Source of the DNA: JBPOFM01 sp051252455
GTDB taxonomy: Bacteria > Bacteroidota > Bacteroidia > Flavobacteriales > Flavobacteriaceae
Assembly: GCA_051252455.1 (NCBI GenBank)
Contig: JBPOFM010000008.1
Coordinates: 124,001-188,000, forward strand
Length of the DNA: 64,000 nt
Direction of reading: 5' to 3'
The notes under the pieces were generated by a model. The model was not told where the DNA came from, did not search any database, and saw only the letters and a program-made list of their open reading frames with translations. The position numbers and the translations under genes were made by a program. Below are positions 34,301-42,011 of the stretch, in pieces; the first letter of the stretch is position 1, and each line of letters starts with the position of its first letter.

Positions 34301-35179
34301 TTATTTTAATTTCTTTACGATAGTCATTATCTTTGCTTTTAATTCGTCACTTGCAGGCACCAGTGGCAACCTAACGGTGTCTTCACATAATTTCAACGCC
34401 TGCAAAACGCCTTTTATTCCTGCAGGATTGTTTTCTTCAAAAATAGCACTTGTGGCATCCATTAAATCGAAATGAATAGGATAGGCTTCTTTAGCATTCC
34501 CATCCAATCCTAATTTTATCATTTTTGAAAATTGTTTTGGAAATGCTTGCCCGATGACAGAAATAACCCCTGCACCACCTGCCAATACCACTCCCAAAGC
34601 CAAATCATCATCTCCTGAAATAATTAAAAAATCTTTCGGTTTGTTTTTTAATAATTGTAAGTATTGAGAGACATTATTTCCTGCTTCCTTGACAGCAATG
34701 ATGTTTTCAAAATCATTTGCCAATCGCAGTGTTGTCGCTGGAAGCACATTAGAAGACGTACGTCCTGGGACATTATAGAGTATAATTGGTATAGGACAAA
34801 TCTCTGCAATTGCTTTGAAATGCTGGTAAATCCCTTCTTGGGTTGGCTTGCTATAATAGGGTGATACAGACAAAATTGCATCGATATAACTCAAATCGGT
34901 TGTTTGAATTTCCTCAATAACTTCTGCAGTGTTATTCCCACCAACACCCAAAACCATTGGCACTCTACTTTTGTTGGCTTTATGGACGGTATCCATTATT
35001 TCTTGCTTCTCTTTTGACGTAATGGTCACACTCTCGCCGGTAGTTCCACTAATCACTAAATAATCTATTCCGTTCTTGATATTAAAGTCCACGATCTTTG
35101 CAAGTGCTTTATGATCTACGGATGTATCAGACTTAAAAGGTGTGATCAAGGCAACGCCTGTTCCAAAAAATGATATCAT
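34301..35179 (-). CDS. dapA: 4-hydroxy-tetrahydrodipicolinate synthase
   Basis: The 292-residue TIM-barrel lyase condenses pyruvate and aspartate semialdehyde in lysine and diaminopimelate synthesis. The GTTGES motif is at 45-50, Tyr135 and Arg140 in YNVPGRTS, and the Schiff-base Lys164 in AVKEA. It overlaps the DUF6913 gene by 4 nt. dapF lies elsewhere in the window (57.1 kb), so the pathway is scattered. Confidence 0.97.
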   Translation of the reverse strand: MISFFGTGVALITPFKSDTSVDHKALAKIVDFNIKNGIDYLVISGTTGESVTITSKEKQEIMDTVHKANKSRVPMVLGVGGNNTAEVIEEIQTTDLSYIDAILSVSPYYSKPTQEGIYQHFKAIAEICPIPIILYNVPGRTSSNVLPATTLRLANDFENIIAVKEAGNNVSQYLQLLKNKPKDFLIISGDDDLALGVVLAGGAGVISVIGQAFPKQFSKMIKLGLDGNAKEAYPIHFDLMDATSAIFEENNPAGIKGVLQALKLCEDTVRLPLVPASDELKAKIMTIVKKLK

Positions 35180-35697
35180 GATAATTTATTTAATACAGTT
35201 AAATATTTTTTTAATTCGGTTTTAAACACTTGAAATTGGTCGACACTTACCTCAACTATAAAATCATATAATTTCAGGTTCTGATTGGAAATTCCAATTT
35301 TAAAATTGGCTTTGGAAGCCGCAGAAATCAGATCCAACTCGACTGAATGGTGCTTGTAATAACAAATCAGTGCATCGAATTCAGTATGAATAAATGATTG
35401 CAAATCCAGATTCTTAATGGTGCCTTTCCACCCAAAGTCTTTTGGACTAAAATAGGTATCCCAAAGCTTATCGGTCATTTTGTTATCCTCCACAAAGGTA
35501 ATGATTTTGACCTTTGGAGTTAAGATTCCCAAATCATTGCAAAAGGTTCTGATGGCATCTAAATCTGCAAATTCTTTTAAGTTCAATACAACACCAATGG
35601 TTTCAATTTTATGGTCATTGAATGTTGCATTTCTAGAATTTAACAATCTGTTAATATGTTTTAGATTGGATTTCTCTTTAAATGCCTTAAAAATCAT
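35176..35697 (-). CDS. DUF6913 family protein
   Basis: The 173-residue soluble protein starts MIFKAFKEKSNLKHINRLLNSR and contains KTIGVVLN-type strands (IETIGVVLNLKEFADL) and DALICYYKHHSVELDLISAAS. It matches the short Bacteroidota family regularly found before dapA. The function is unknown. Its promoter (35714-35721) faces that of the divergent nucleotidase gene. Confidence 0.8.
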   Translation of the reverse strand: MIFKAFKEKSNLKHINRLLNSRNATFNDHKIETIGVVLNLKEFADLDAIRTFCNDLGILTPKVKIITFVEDNKMTDKLWDTYFSPKDFGWKGTIKNLDLQSFIHTEFDALICYYKHHSVELDLISAASKANFKIGISNQNLKLYDFIVEVSVDQFQVFKTELKKYLTVLNKLS

Positions 35698-35698
35698 T

Positions 35699-35706
35699 TA
35701 CTTTTG
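35699..35706 (+). promoter_or_regulatory. -7 element of the nucleotidase genes
   Basis: TACTTTTG on the plus strand, 59 nt before the ATG at 35766. It is interlocked with the leftward box at 35714-35721. Confidence 0.5.
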
Positions 35707-35713
35707 TTTTGCA

Positions 35714-35721
35714 CAAAGGTA
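35714..35721 (-). promoter_or_regulatory. -7 element of DUF6913-dapA
   Basis: Leftward TACCTTTG, 16 nt before the DUF6913 ATG. Transcription from it passes through the rightward box at 35699-35706. Confidence 0.5.
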
Positions 35722-35765
35722 GTAAAACAGGCTACATTTATTGCCAAACACTTATAAGTTATCAG

Positions 35766-36521
35766 ATGAAAATAAACACACTGCTCTTAAGTTTTGCGCT
35801 GCTTTTTCTCGCATCATGCAAAACCTCTGTTTCTTACGACAAAATTGAAGGAAAACAGATCGCCATAACCGACACATTACAAACTGACCCTACCGTTGAA
35901 GCTTATATAAAGCCTTATAGAGAATATGTCAACAAAAACTTGGATAGCGTTCTCTCCTATGCGGTGGAGACGTATTCAAAATCGGATGGCAAATTAAATA
36001 CCGCTCTTGGTAATTTTATTGCAGATGCAATGTATGAGCAGTCAAATCCTGTTTTTAAGAAACGTTCGGGTCAAGATATTGATTTTGCACTGTTAAATCA
36101 TGGCGGCATACGTGCTATTATTTCAAAAGGAAATATTACCACACGAACAGCTTATGAAGTGATGCCATTCGAAAACGCAATCGTTGTTGCAAAGCTGCAA
36201 GGTGAACAAGTAAAAGAAATGCTTGACTATTTGGTAGAAGCAAAGCGAGCACATCCTATTTCGAAATTGCAAATAATTATGGATGAAAATGATCAGCTTA
36301 AGGAGGCCAAAATCAATGGCCAACTTATCGATTATAATAAGACCTATAACGTTTTAACCAATGATTATTTGTTCAACGGTGGAGACGGAATGGATTTTTT
36401 CAAAAAAAGAGATACAGTTTATGTTTTGGATTATAAAATCAGAAATGCAATGATTGATTATTTCACCAAAACTGATACCATAAGACCCGTAATCGACAAT
36501 CGTTTCATCAAAATTAACTAA
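35766..36521 (+). CDS. 5'-nucleotidase C-terminal domain lipoprotein (UshA substrate domain)
   Basis: The start at 35766 is preferred because it yields MKINTLLLSFALLFLASC, a lipoprotein signal with Cys18, and lies downstream of the promoter box. The mature part is the 5'-nucleotidase C-terminal domain: NTALGNFIADAMYEQSNP, FALLNHGGIRAIISKGNIT, YEVMPFENAIVVAKLQG and TNDYLFNGGDGMDFFK, which position and bind the nucleoside. Here it is a stand-alone 251-residue protein. The metallophosphatase half is the next gene, so the two together correspond to one UshA-type enzyme in swapped order. Confidence 0.92.
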   Translation: MKINTLLLSFALLFLASCKTSVSYDKIEGKQIAITDTLQTDPTVEAYIKPYREYVNKNLDSVLSYAVETYSKSDGKLNTALGNFIADAMYEQSNPVFKKRSGQDIDFALLNHGGIRAIISKGNITTRTAYEVMPFENAIVVAKLQGEQVKEMLDYLVEAKRAHPISKLQIIMDENDQLKEAKINGQLIDYNKTYNVLTNDYLFNGGDGMDFFKKRDTVYVLDYKIRNAMIDYFTKTDTIRPVIDNRFIKIN

Positions 36522-36529
36522 TCTGAAAA

Positions 36530-37441
36530 ATGAAAAGAAGAGAATTTTTACAACAAACAGCAGCAGCTTCGGCATTGGTAGGATTAGGCGGAATGGGACT
36601 GCAGTCATTTACTGGTACTACAAAAAAAATAACGATTCTACATACCAATGATGTTCATAGTCACATTGATCCCTTTGGTCCTGAAGATGGTAGAAATCCT
36701 AATAAAGGTGGTGTTGCCCGTCGTGCTAGTTTAATTGCCGGTATAAGAAAAGAAAATCCGAGTACTTTATTATTGGATGCTGGTGATATTTTTCAAGGAA
36801 CACCTTATTTCAATTATTATGGTGGCGAGTTGGAATTTAAACTCATGAGCATGTTAAAGTATGATGCAGCAACTATTGGAAACCATGATTTTGATAACGG
36901 TATAGAAGGTTTGTATGCGCAATTGCCTCATGCAAAATTTGATTTTATATCATCCAATTATGATTTTTCAAATACTGTGATGGATACACATGTGAAGCCT
37001 TATAAAACTTTTAAGATTGACGGCATCAAAATAGGAATATTTGGTTTAGGTATTCAATTGGCTGGATTGGTGGACCCAAATATGTATAAGGAAACCAAGT
37101 ATCTGAATCCGTTGGAAATCGCACAAGACATGAGCAGAATTCTAAAAGAACAAGAAAAATGTGATTTGATTGTTTGTCTGTCGCATCTCGGTTACAGCTA
37201 TCGAAATTCTACAGAAAAACCTGATGATTTAAAAATTGGAAAAGCCACAAAAGATATTGATTTGATCATCGGTGGTCATACACATACTTTTCTTGACAAA
37301 CCCACTGTAGTAGAAAACGCAGCAGGCAAGAACATGCTTGTTAATCAAGTCGGGTGTTATGGTATCAACCTTGGCAAGATCGACTTTTACTTCGATACAG
37401 ACAAAAACAAATCTGCCAAAGGCGTTTCAATTGTCGTGTAG
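36530..37441 (+). CDS. Metallophosphatase (UshA catalytic domain), Tat-type signal
   Basis: The N-terminus MKRREFLQQTAAASALVGLG is a twin-arginine-like signal. The calcineurin-like phosphoesterase motifs follow: ITILHTNDVHSHIDPFG, LLLDAGDIFQGTPYF, ATIGNHDFDNGIEGL, LVCLSHLGYS-like (LIVCLSHLGYSYR) and IIGGHTHTFLD. This dinuclear metal enzyme hydrolyses nucleotides in the periplasm with help from the substrate-binding domain encoded 8 nt upstream. It is 303 residues, the length of the catalytic domain alone. Confidence 0.93.
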   Translation: MKRREFLQQTAAASALVGLGGMGLQSFTGTTKKITILHTNDVHSHIDPFGPEDGRNPNKGGVARRASLIAGIRKENPSTLLLDAGDIFQGTPYFNYYGGELEFKLMSMLKYDAATIGNHDFDNGIEGLYAQLPHAKFDFISSNYDFSNTVMDTHVKPYKTFKIDGIKIGIFGLGIQLAGLVDPNMYKETKYLNPLEIAQDMSRILKEQEKCDLIVCLSHLGYSYRNSTEKPDDLKIGKATKDIDLIIGGHTHTFLDKPTVVENAAGKNMLVNQVGCYGINLGKIDFYFDTDKNKSAKGVSIVV

Positions 37442-38203
37442 TTATGCGGTTAGTCGGTCATGTCTTGACAACTCATAGTCAAGGACGGATGATTTGCTCT
37501 GCACACTGATCACTTTATGATGGTTGTGAACATAAGTATAAAGCAAAAGCAAGCTGGTTAAATGCAACATGTTGGCAGCAAACTCAAATACCCAGAAATA
37601 GACATACAAATCACAGATATAGAATAACACATCTGAAAAGCCAAAACATACAACCATTACTAAAAAGATGATAGATTGAGTGGTTTCACGACTCAGGTAC
37701 ACTGCAAAAGCCAAGAACGACATGGCTATCAATGTAATTCCATGACAAATGGATAATACCAAATTGACATCATCAGAAAAATTTTCTTTTACAACTCCAT
37801 ATAATACATATAGAAAATAAGTATTGAGAAAAAGGACAATGATAAGATAGATAGAAACCAAGCCTTCATATTTAATCCGTCTCAATTTACCTAGCAATAC
37901 AAATATTATTAGACTGTAACTTCCTAGGTAAAAAGTTGTTGACAACTTACTGGATAAGTCCCCTAAATTAAAGACATTAAAGACATCGCCTAAAAACGAA
38001 AACAAGAATACAGTAAGAAACACATTAGCCATGCGATTTCTCACTATAAAATAGGACGATAGTAAAATGAGAATGCTTGTTACTTTTGTGATATTGGGAA
38101 TCATAGTGTTTTCAAAATAAATAGCTACGCCGTTGACAACAACGACTGCAACGACCAAAAAAACCAAGATATACACAGATATTCCTGTAGAAACTTTATT
38201 CAT
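37442..38203 (-). CDS. Multi-pass membrane protein, YhhN/lysoplasmalogenase-like, copy 1
   Basis: This 253-residue protein has about eight hydrophobic segments. Two acidic motifs, FSFLGDVFNVF (about residues 68-78) and FGFSDVLFYI (about 188-197), resemble the conserved Asp-bearing motifs of the YhhN/TMEM86 family, whose characterised members hydrolyse lysoplasmalogens. It shares segment order with the downstream-encoded 38495-39229 protein (FYLGSYSLIIFVLL versus FYYIGNSLFILSYIFL), so the two are paralogues. Its promoter region matches that of the paralogue. The family call is tentative. Confidence 0.6.
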   Translation of the reverse strand: MNKVSTGISVYILVFLVVAVVVVNGVAIYFENTMIPNITKVTSILILLSSYFIVRNRMANVFLTVFLFSFLGDVFNVFNLGDLSSKLSTTFYLGSYSLIIFVLLGKLRRIKYEGLVSIYLIIVLFLNTYFLYVLYGVVKENFSDDVNLVLSICHGITLIAMSFLAFAVYLSRETTQSIIFLVMVVCFGFSDVLFYICDLYVYFWVFEFAANMLHLTSLLLLYTYVHNHHKVISVQSKSSVLDYELSRHDRLTA

Positions 38204-38228
38204 AGTAGATTAGTAATAAGTAGGTAGA

Positions 38229-38279
38229 CAAATATAACAAAAAAATTGAATTTAATCGATAAAATTATGCGTTTCATCG
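38229..38279 (-). promoter_or_regulatory. Promoter with paired CGATKAAA half-sites, copy 1
   Basis: Read leftward: CGATGAAA (38272-38279), then CGATTAAA (38251-38258) 21 nt on, then the -7 box TATATTTG (38229-38236), then 25 nt to the ATG at 38203. The same order and spacing occur before the paralogue. The rest of the 38204-38494 gap is AT-rich with no ORF. Confidence 0.6.
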
Positions 38280-38494
38280 ATTTTAATGTTAAATTTTTTT
38301 AGTGAATTGCAGATTTTAATTCTGAAAAAATATTGAATTTAATTTAATAACGTAAAGCACTGATTATAAAATTCTTTCTTAATATAGTCTGGATTGCCTA
38401 GGACTCAAAACAGTTCAACAATAAAATACAGGATCAGGAACATTTAGGCATCAATGGTACTTACAATAAATTTTTGTAGTTCGAAAAGAATAAA

Positions 38495-39229
38495 TTAAGC
38501 TCGAATGTTTTGATGAAGAGTATCGTGCTCTGTTTCCAGCGGAGTTCTTGCTTGAAGATAAAAGAACAAAAAGGCAAGGACTAAAAACAACGAGCAGATG
38601 ACGTTTAGAATATTAATTTCAGAAACATAAAAATATGTCATCTGAATCACTTCTGAAAAGAAAATAAAAATTGCGCCCAATAACAAATTCATGGATTTTT
38701 GAGTGTTTTTTGACATATAGTTGATCATCGCAATTGTCAATAATGTCATAATGATCATGTTATAGAACACTTCTAGAGAAAACTCAAAATCAGTTAATAT
38801 CTTTATTGTAAAATCAGAAAGAATCACTACACAGAATATATCCAAAATCAGTAGGATGACCAAATGAATCCAAAATCTCTTTAGAACATGGGTGATATTT
38901 AAATCTTTTAAAACTCTGATAGTTAAAAAAATATAAGATAATATAAAGAGACTATTACCTATATAATAAAAATAATCGATTGAGTTATTGTAGTCAATTT
39001 CTACGAAATAGGATGAGAAAGCAAATATTTGACCCAATGAGAAAGTTATTAAAAACAGAAAGAAAAAGAGCTGTTTAGATCGAACCTTGATCGAGTAGAG
39101 CCATGTCAGCATTAATACCATGGCCATTCGCACCCCCGCTGCCTCTATTTCTTTGTCCATAAATTGAAACCCGAGAAAGAGTAGACAAAGCGCTAACAGA
39201 ATAACTTTAAGAATTTGATGTTTCTGCAT
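38495..39229 (-). CDS. Multi-pass membrane protein, YhhN-like paralogue, copy 2
   Basis: This 244-residue protein has about eight hydrophobic segments and aligns in segment order with the 37442-38203 product. The acidic positions differ: FSLGQIF replaces the LGDVF motif and FFSEVIQ replaces FSDVLF. It may therefore have lost hydrolase activity if the family assignment is right. It has a separate promoter that mirrors that of copy 1. No other family was recognised. Confidence 0.55.
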   Translation of the reverse strand: MQKHQILKVILLALCLLFLGFQFMDKEIEAAGVRMAMVLMLTWLYSIKVRSKQLFFFLFLITFSLGQIFAFSSYFVEIDYNNSIDYFYYIGNSLFILSYIFLTIRVLKDLNITHVLKRFWIHLVILLILDIFCVVILSDFTIKILTDFEFSLEVFYNMIIMTLLTIAMINYMSKNTQKSMNLLLGAIFIFFSEVIQMTYFYVSEINILNVICSLFLVLAFLFFYLQARTPLETEHDTLHQNIRA

Positions 39230-39253
39230 TAGGTTAAGTCATTGATTACAGAA

Positions 39254-39302
39254 CAAATATATACATAAATTACAATTAATCGCAATTATATGCATTTAAT
39301 CG
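39254..39302 (-). promoter_or_regulatory. Promoter with paired CGATTAAA half-sites, copy 2
   Basis: Read leftward: CGATTAAA (39295-39302), CGATTAAT (39275-39282) 20 nt on, the -7 box TATATTTG (39254-39261), and 24 nt to the ATG at 39229. This is nearly identical to the arrangement before copy 1. Confidence 0.6.
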
Positions 39303-39327
39303 ATGAAATAATAATTTTTGTACGAAA

Positions 39328-41328
39328 TTACCCTAATAAATCTTTGAAGGCATACTCACTGATCATTGGAACTTTAAGCTTTTCTGCTTTGGTTTTTTTA
39401 CTCGGCCCCATGTTATCTCCCGCAATGATATAACTGGTTTTTGACGAAATTGAACTGGAAACTTTACCTCCATTATCTTCAATCATTTTTTTCAAATCAT
39501 CTCGAGACAAGGATTCAAACACTCCAGAAACGACAAATGTTTGACCTTTTAGCTTTTCGGTTTGAGTTGCTAAAATAGCGGCCGATATTTCCATTTGCAC
39601 TCCAAAATTTTTCAACCTGTCAACAATCAGTTTGTTTTCAGGGTCACTAAAAAATTCGACCACACTTTCGGCAATTCTGATGCCGATTTCATCGACTGTT
39701 ACTAAATCAATTAGAGTTGCATTAGCCAAATTATCAATGGATTTGTAATGCTTTGCCAATTTCTTGGCGACGGTTTCTCCTACATAACGAATTCCCAAGG
39801 CAAATAGTACGCGTTCAAATGGAACTATTTTTGAAGCTTCAATGCCTAAAATTAAATTTTCTGCGCTTTTTTCCGCCATACGTTCTAATGGAATCACTTG
39901 CTCCTTGGTCAATTCATATAAATCAGAGTAGTTGGCAATCAATCCTTTCTTTACCAATAAAGCGACTGTTTCACCGCCAAGCCCATCAATATCCATCGCT
40001 TTACGCGAAATAAAATGCTGAATCCGACCAATAATTTGTGGAGGACACCCATTATAATTAGGACAGTAATGTTGTGCCTCTCCTATTGTGCGTGTCAATT
40101 CGGTGTGACATTCCGGACAATGTGTAATGTATTGCGTGGGTTGTGAATTGGATGGACGTTTTGTCAAATCGACAGCAATAATTTTTGGAATGATTTCGCC
40201 TCCCTTTTCCACGAAAACTTCATCACCTTCTCTAATATCCAGCTTTTCAATTTGGTCGGCATTGTGCAGTGACGCTCGTTTTACCGTGGTTCCCGCTAAT
40301 TCCACGGGCTCCAGATTTGCCACAGGTGTGATGGCGCCTGTTCGCCCAACTTGATAGGTGATTTCATTTAATCGAGTGGACATTTGTTCTGCCTTAAATT
40401 TGTATGCCATTGCCCATCTTGGCGCTTTCGCGGTAAAACCCAATTCTTCCTGTTGATGCAAATTATTTACCTTAACAACAACTCCATCGGTTTCATATGG
40501 CAAATCATGACGATGCACATTCCAATAATCGATGAATTCTAAAACCTCACCTATTGAGGTTGCTAACTTTGCTGCTTCAGGAACTTTAAAACCCCATTGG
40601 CGCGCCTTTTCTAAACTTTCAAATTGAGTCGAAATTGATAAATTACTTCCTGTAATATTATAAAGTAAACATTCGAGCGGGCGTTTGGCCACCTCTGCAC
40701 TATCTTGAAGCTTTAAACTCCCAGAAGCTGTATTTCTCGGATTTCGATAGGGTTCCTCTCCTATTTCGATCCGCTCCTCATTCATCCTATTGAAACCTTC
40801 AAAAGGCAACACTATTTCGCCACGAATATCAAACTTGACTGGAACATCACCTTTCAACTGTAAAGGCACTGAACGAATTGTTTTTACATTCGTCGTCACA
40901 TTATCACCTTGCACGCCATCGCCACGGGTGAGCGCTTGCATGAGCATCCCGTTTTCATAGGTCAAACTAATGGAGGCGCCATCATATTTCAATTCACAGA
41001 CATATTCAATGGTGCCATCAATCGCCTTTTTGATTCGAGTTTCCCAATCGAGTAAATCCTCTTTCGAATATGAATTGTCAAGTGAATACATCCGATGTTC
41101 ATGCCGTACCGTTTCAAAATTTTTCGTCACCTCGCCTCCTACCCGTTGACTTGGCGAATTGGCATCAAAAAATTCAGGATGCTTCGTCTCCAAATCCTGA
41201 AGTTGCTTTAATTTGAGGTCAAAATCATAATCACTTATGATGGGCGAATCTGAAACGTAATAATTGTAATTATGTAGACGTAATTCGTCTCGTAAAGATT
41301 CTATTTGTTGTTTAATATCCATTGACAA
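39328..41328 (-). CDS. ligA: NAD-dependent DNA ligase
   Basis: The 666-residue enzyme seals nicks in replication and repair. Domain Ia NAD site: YYVSDSPIISDYDFD. The adenylated lysine is Lys114 in CELKYDGAS. The oligonucleotide-binding region has GRTGAITPVANLEPV. A zinc finger follows with Cys residues in HCPECHTEL and HYCPNYNGCPP, then helix-hairpin-helix repeats (FALGIRYVGETVAKKLA), then a C-terminal BRCT domain (LKGQTFVVSGVFESLSRDDL). The alternative start at Met3 would shorten it by two residues. Confidence 0.97.
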   Translation of the reverse strand: MSMDIKQQIESLRDELRLHNYNYYVSDSPIISDYDFDLKLKQLQDLETKHPEFFDANSPSQRVGGEVTKNFETVRHEHRMYSLDNSYSKEDLLDWETRIKKAIDGTIEYVCELKYDGASISLTYENGMLMQALTRGDGVQGDNVTTNVKTIRSVPLQLKGDVPVKFDIRGEIVLPFEGFNRMNEERIEIGEEPYRNPRNTASGSLKLQDSAEVAKRPLECLLYNITGSNLSISTQFESLEKARQWGFKVPEAAKLATSIGEVLEFIDYWNVHRHDLPYETDGVVVKVNNLHQQEELGFTAKAPRWAMAYKFKAEQMSTRLNEITYQVGRTGAITPVANLEPVELAGTTVKRASLHNADQIEKLDIREGDEVFVEKGGEIIPKIIAVDLTKRPSNSQPTQYITHCPECHTELTRTIGEAQHYCPNYNGCPPQIIGRIQHFISRKAMDIDGLGGETVALLVKKGLIANYSDLYELTKEQVIPLERMAEKSAENLILGIEASKIVPFERVLFALGIRYVGETVAKKLAKHYKSIDNLANATLIDLVTVDEIGIRIAESVVEFFSDPENKLIVDRLKNFGVQMEISAAILATQTEKLKGQTFVVSGVFESLSRDDLKKMIEDNGGKVSSSISSKTSYIIAGDNMGPSKKTKAEKLKVPMISEYAFKDLLG

Positions 41329-41382
41329 TCGTACTGAAAAGTGATAGTTTTACCTTATATTTTAAGCATCTAATATACTAAA

Positions 41383-41502
41383 ATGAGCAGCAAGAAAAGA
41401 CTTTACGTTTTTGTTTTTATCAGTTTTTTATCAAGTATTCTGACGGCTCAAAAGCAGTCGATGACTTCAACTGTTTTTCCTATTCCATCTAACACTACAT
41501 AA
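41383..41502 (+). pseudogene. Orphan signal-peptide fragment (39 codons)
   Basis: An ATG-initiated 39-codon frame encodes a clear signal peptide (KKRLYVFVFISFLSSILTAQ) and then stops after 19 more residues. It looks like the 5' end of an exported-protein gene whose remainder has been deleted, placing its start next to a truncated cutC. No family could be assigned from so little. Confidence 0.45.
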
Positions 41503-42011
41503 AATGCGACATTCAACTTTGCAAAGATTTGGGTTGTTCCGGAATAGTTTCAGGGGTATTGAATACGGATAACACCATTGATTATGAAAGAACAAGAGAA
41601 TTAATTGAACTTTCGAAACCTTTGGAATACACGTTTCACCGAGCATTCGATTGGACACCAAATCCTTATGAGGCGATGGAACAACTTGTTAAATTAAATG
41701 TCGATAGAATTTTAACTTCAGGACAGGAATCATCCGCAGAAAAAGGTATTTTTGTACTTCAACAATTGAAAAAACTGGCAAATGGTAGAATCACGATTCT
41801 TCCTGCTGGTGGCATCAATTCAGAAAACATATTGGCTTTTAAAGGAGGGGGTTTTAAAGAAATCCATTGTTCTGCAACAGTCGCACAACCAACCAACATC
41901 GTGCCCAAAGTGCTCATGAATAGCCCAAAGTTTTTTGACGAAACCATTAGCTATCATTCAAATGTTGAACTGATACAATCCATTTTAAACCGACTCAATG
42001 ACCAAGCATAG
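41493..42011 (+). pseudogene. cutC: Copper homeostasis protein CutC, N-terminally truncated
   Basis: The frame from 41493 reads HYIKCDIQLCKDLGCSGIVSGVL and continues through ELSKPLEYTFHRAFDWTPNP, ILPAGGINSENILAF and the final strands of the CutC TIM barrel. The first 80-90 residues (which include the conserved N-terminal VEVCA and GADRIELC segments of complete homologues) are missing, replaced by an unrelated signal-peptide fragment and an in-frame stop at 41490. No ATG opens this frame; TTG at 41529 would give 160 residues. It overlaps the beta-mannosidase start by 14 nt. A deletion is the simplest explanation. Confidence 0.8.
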
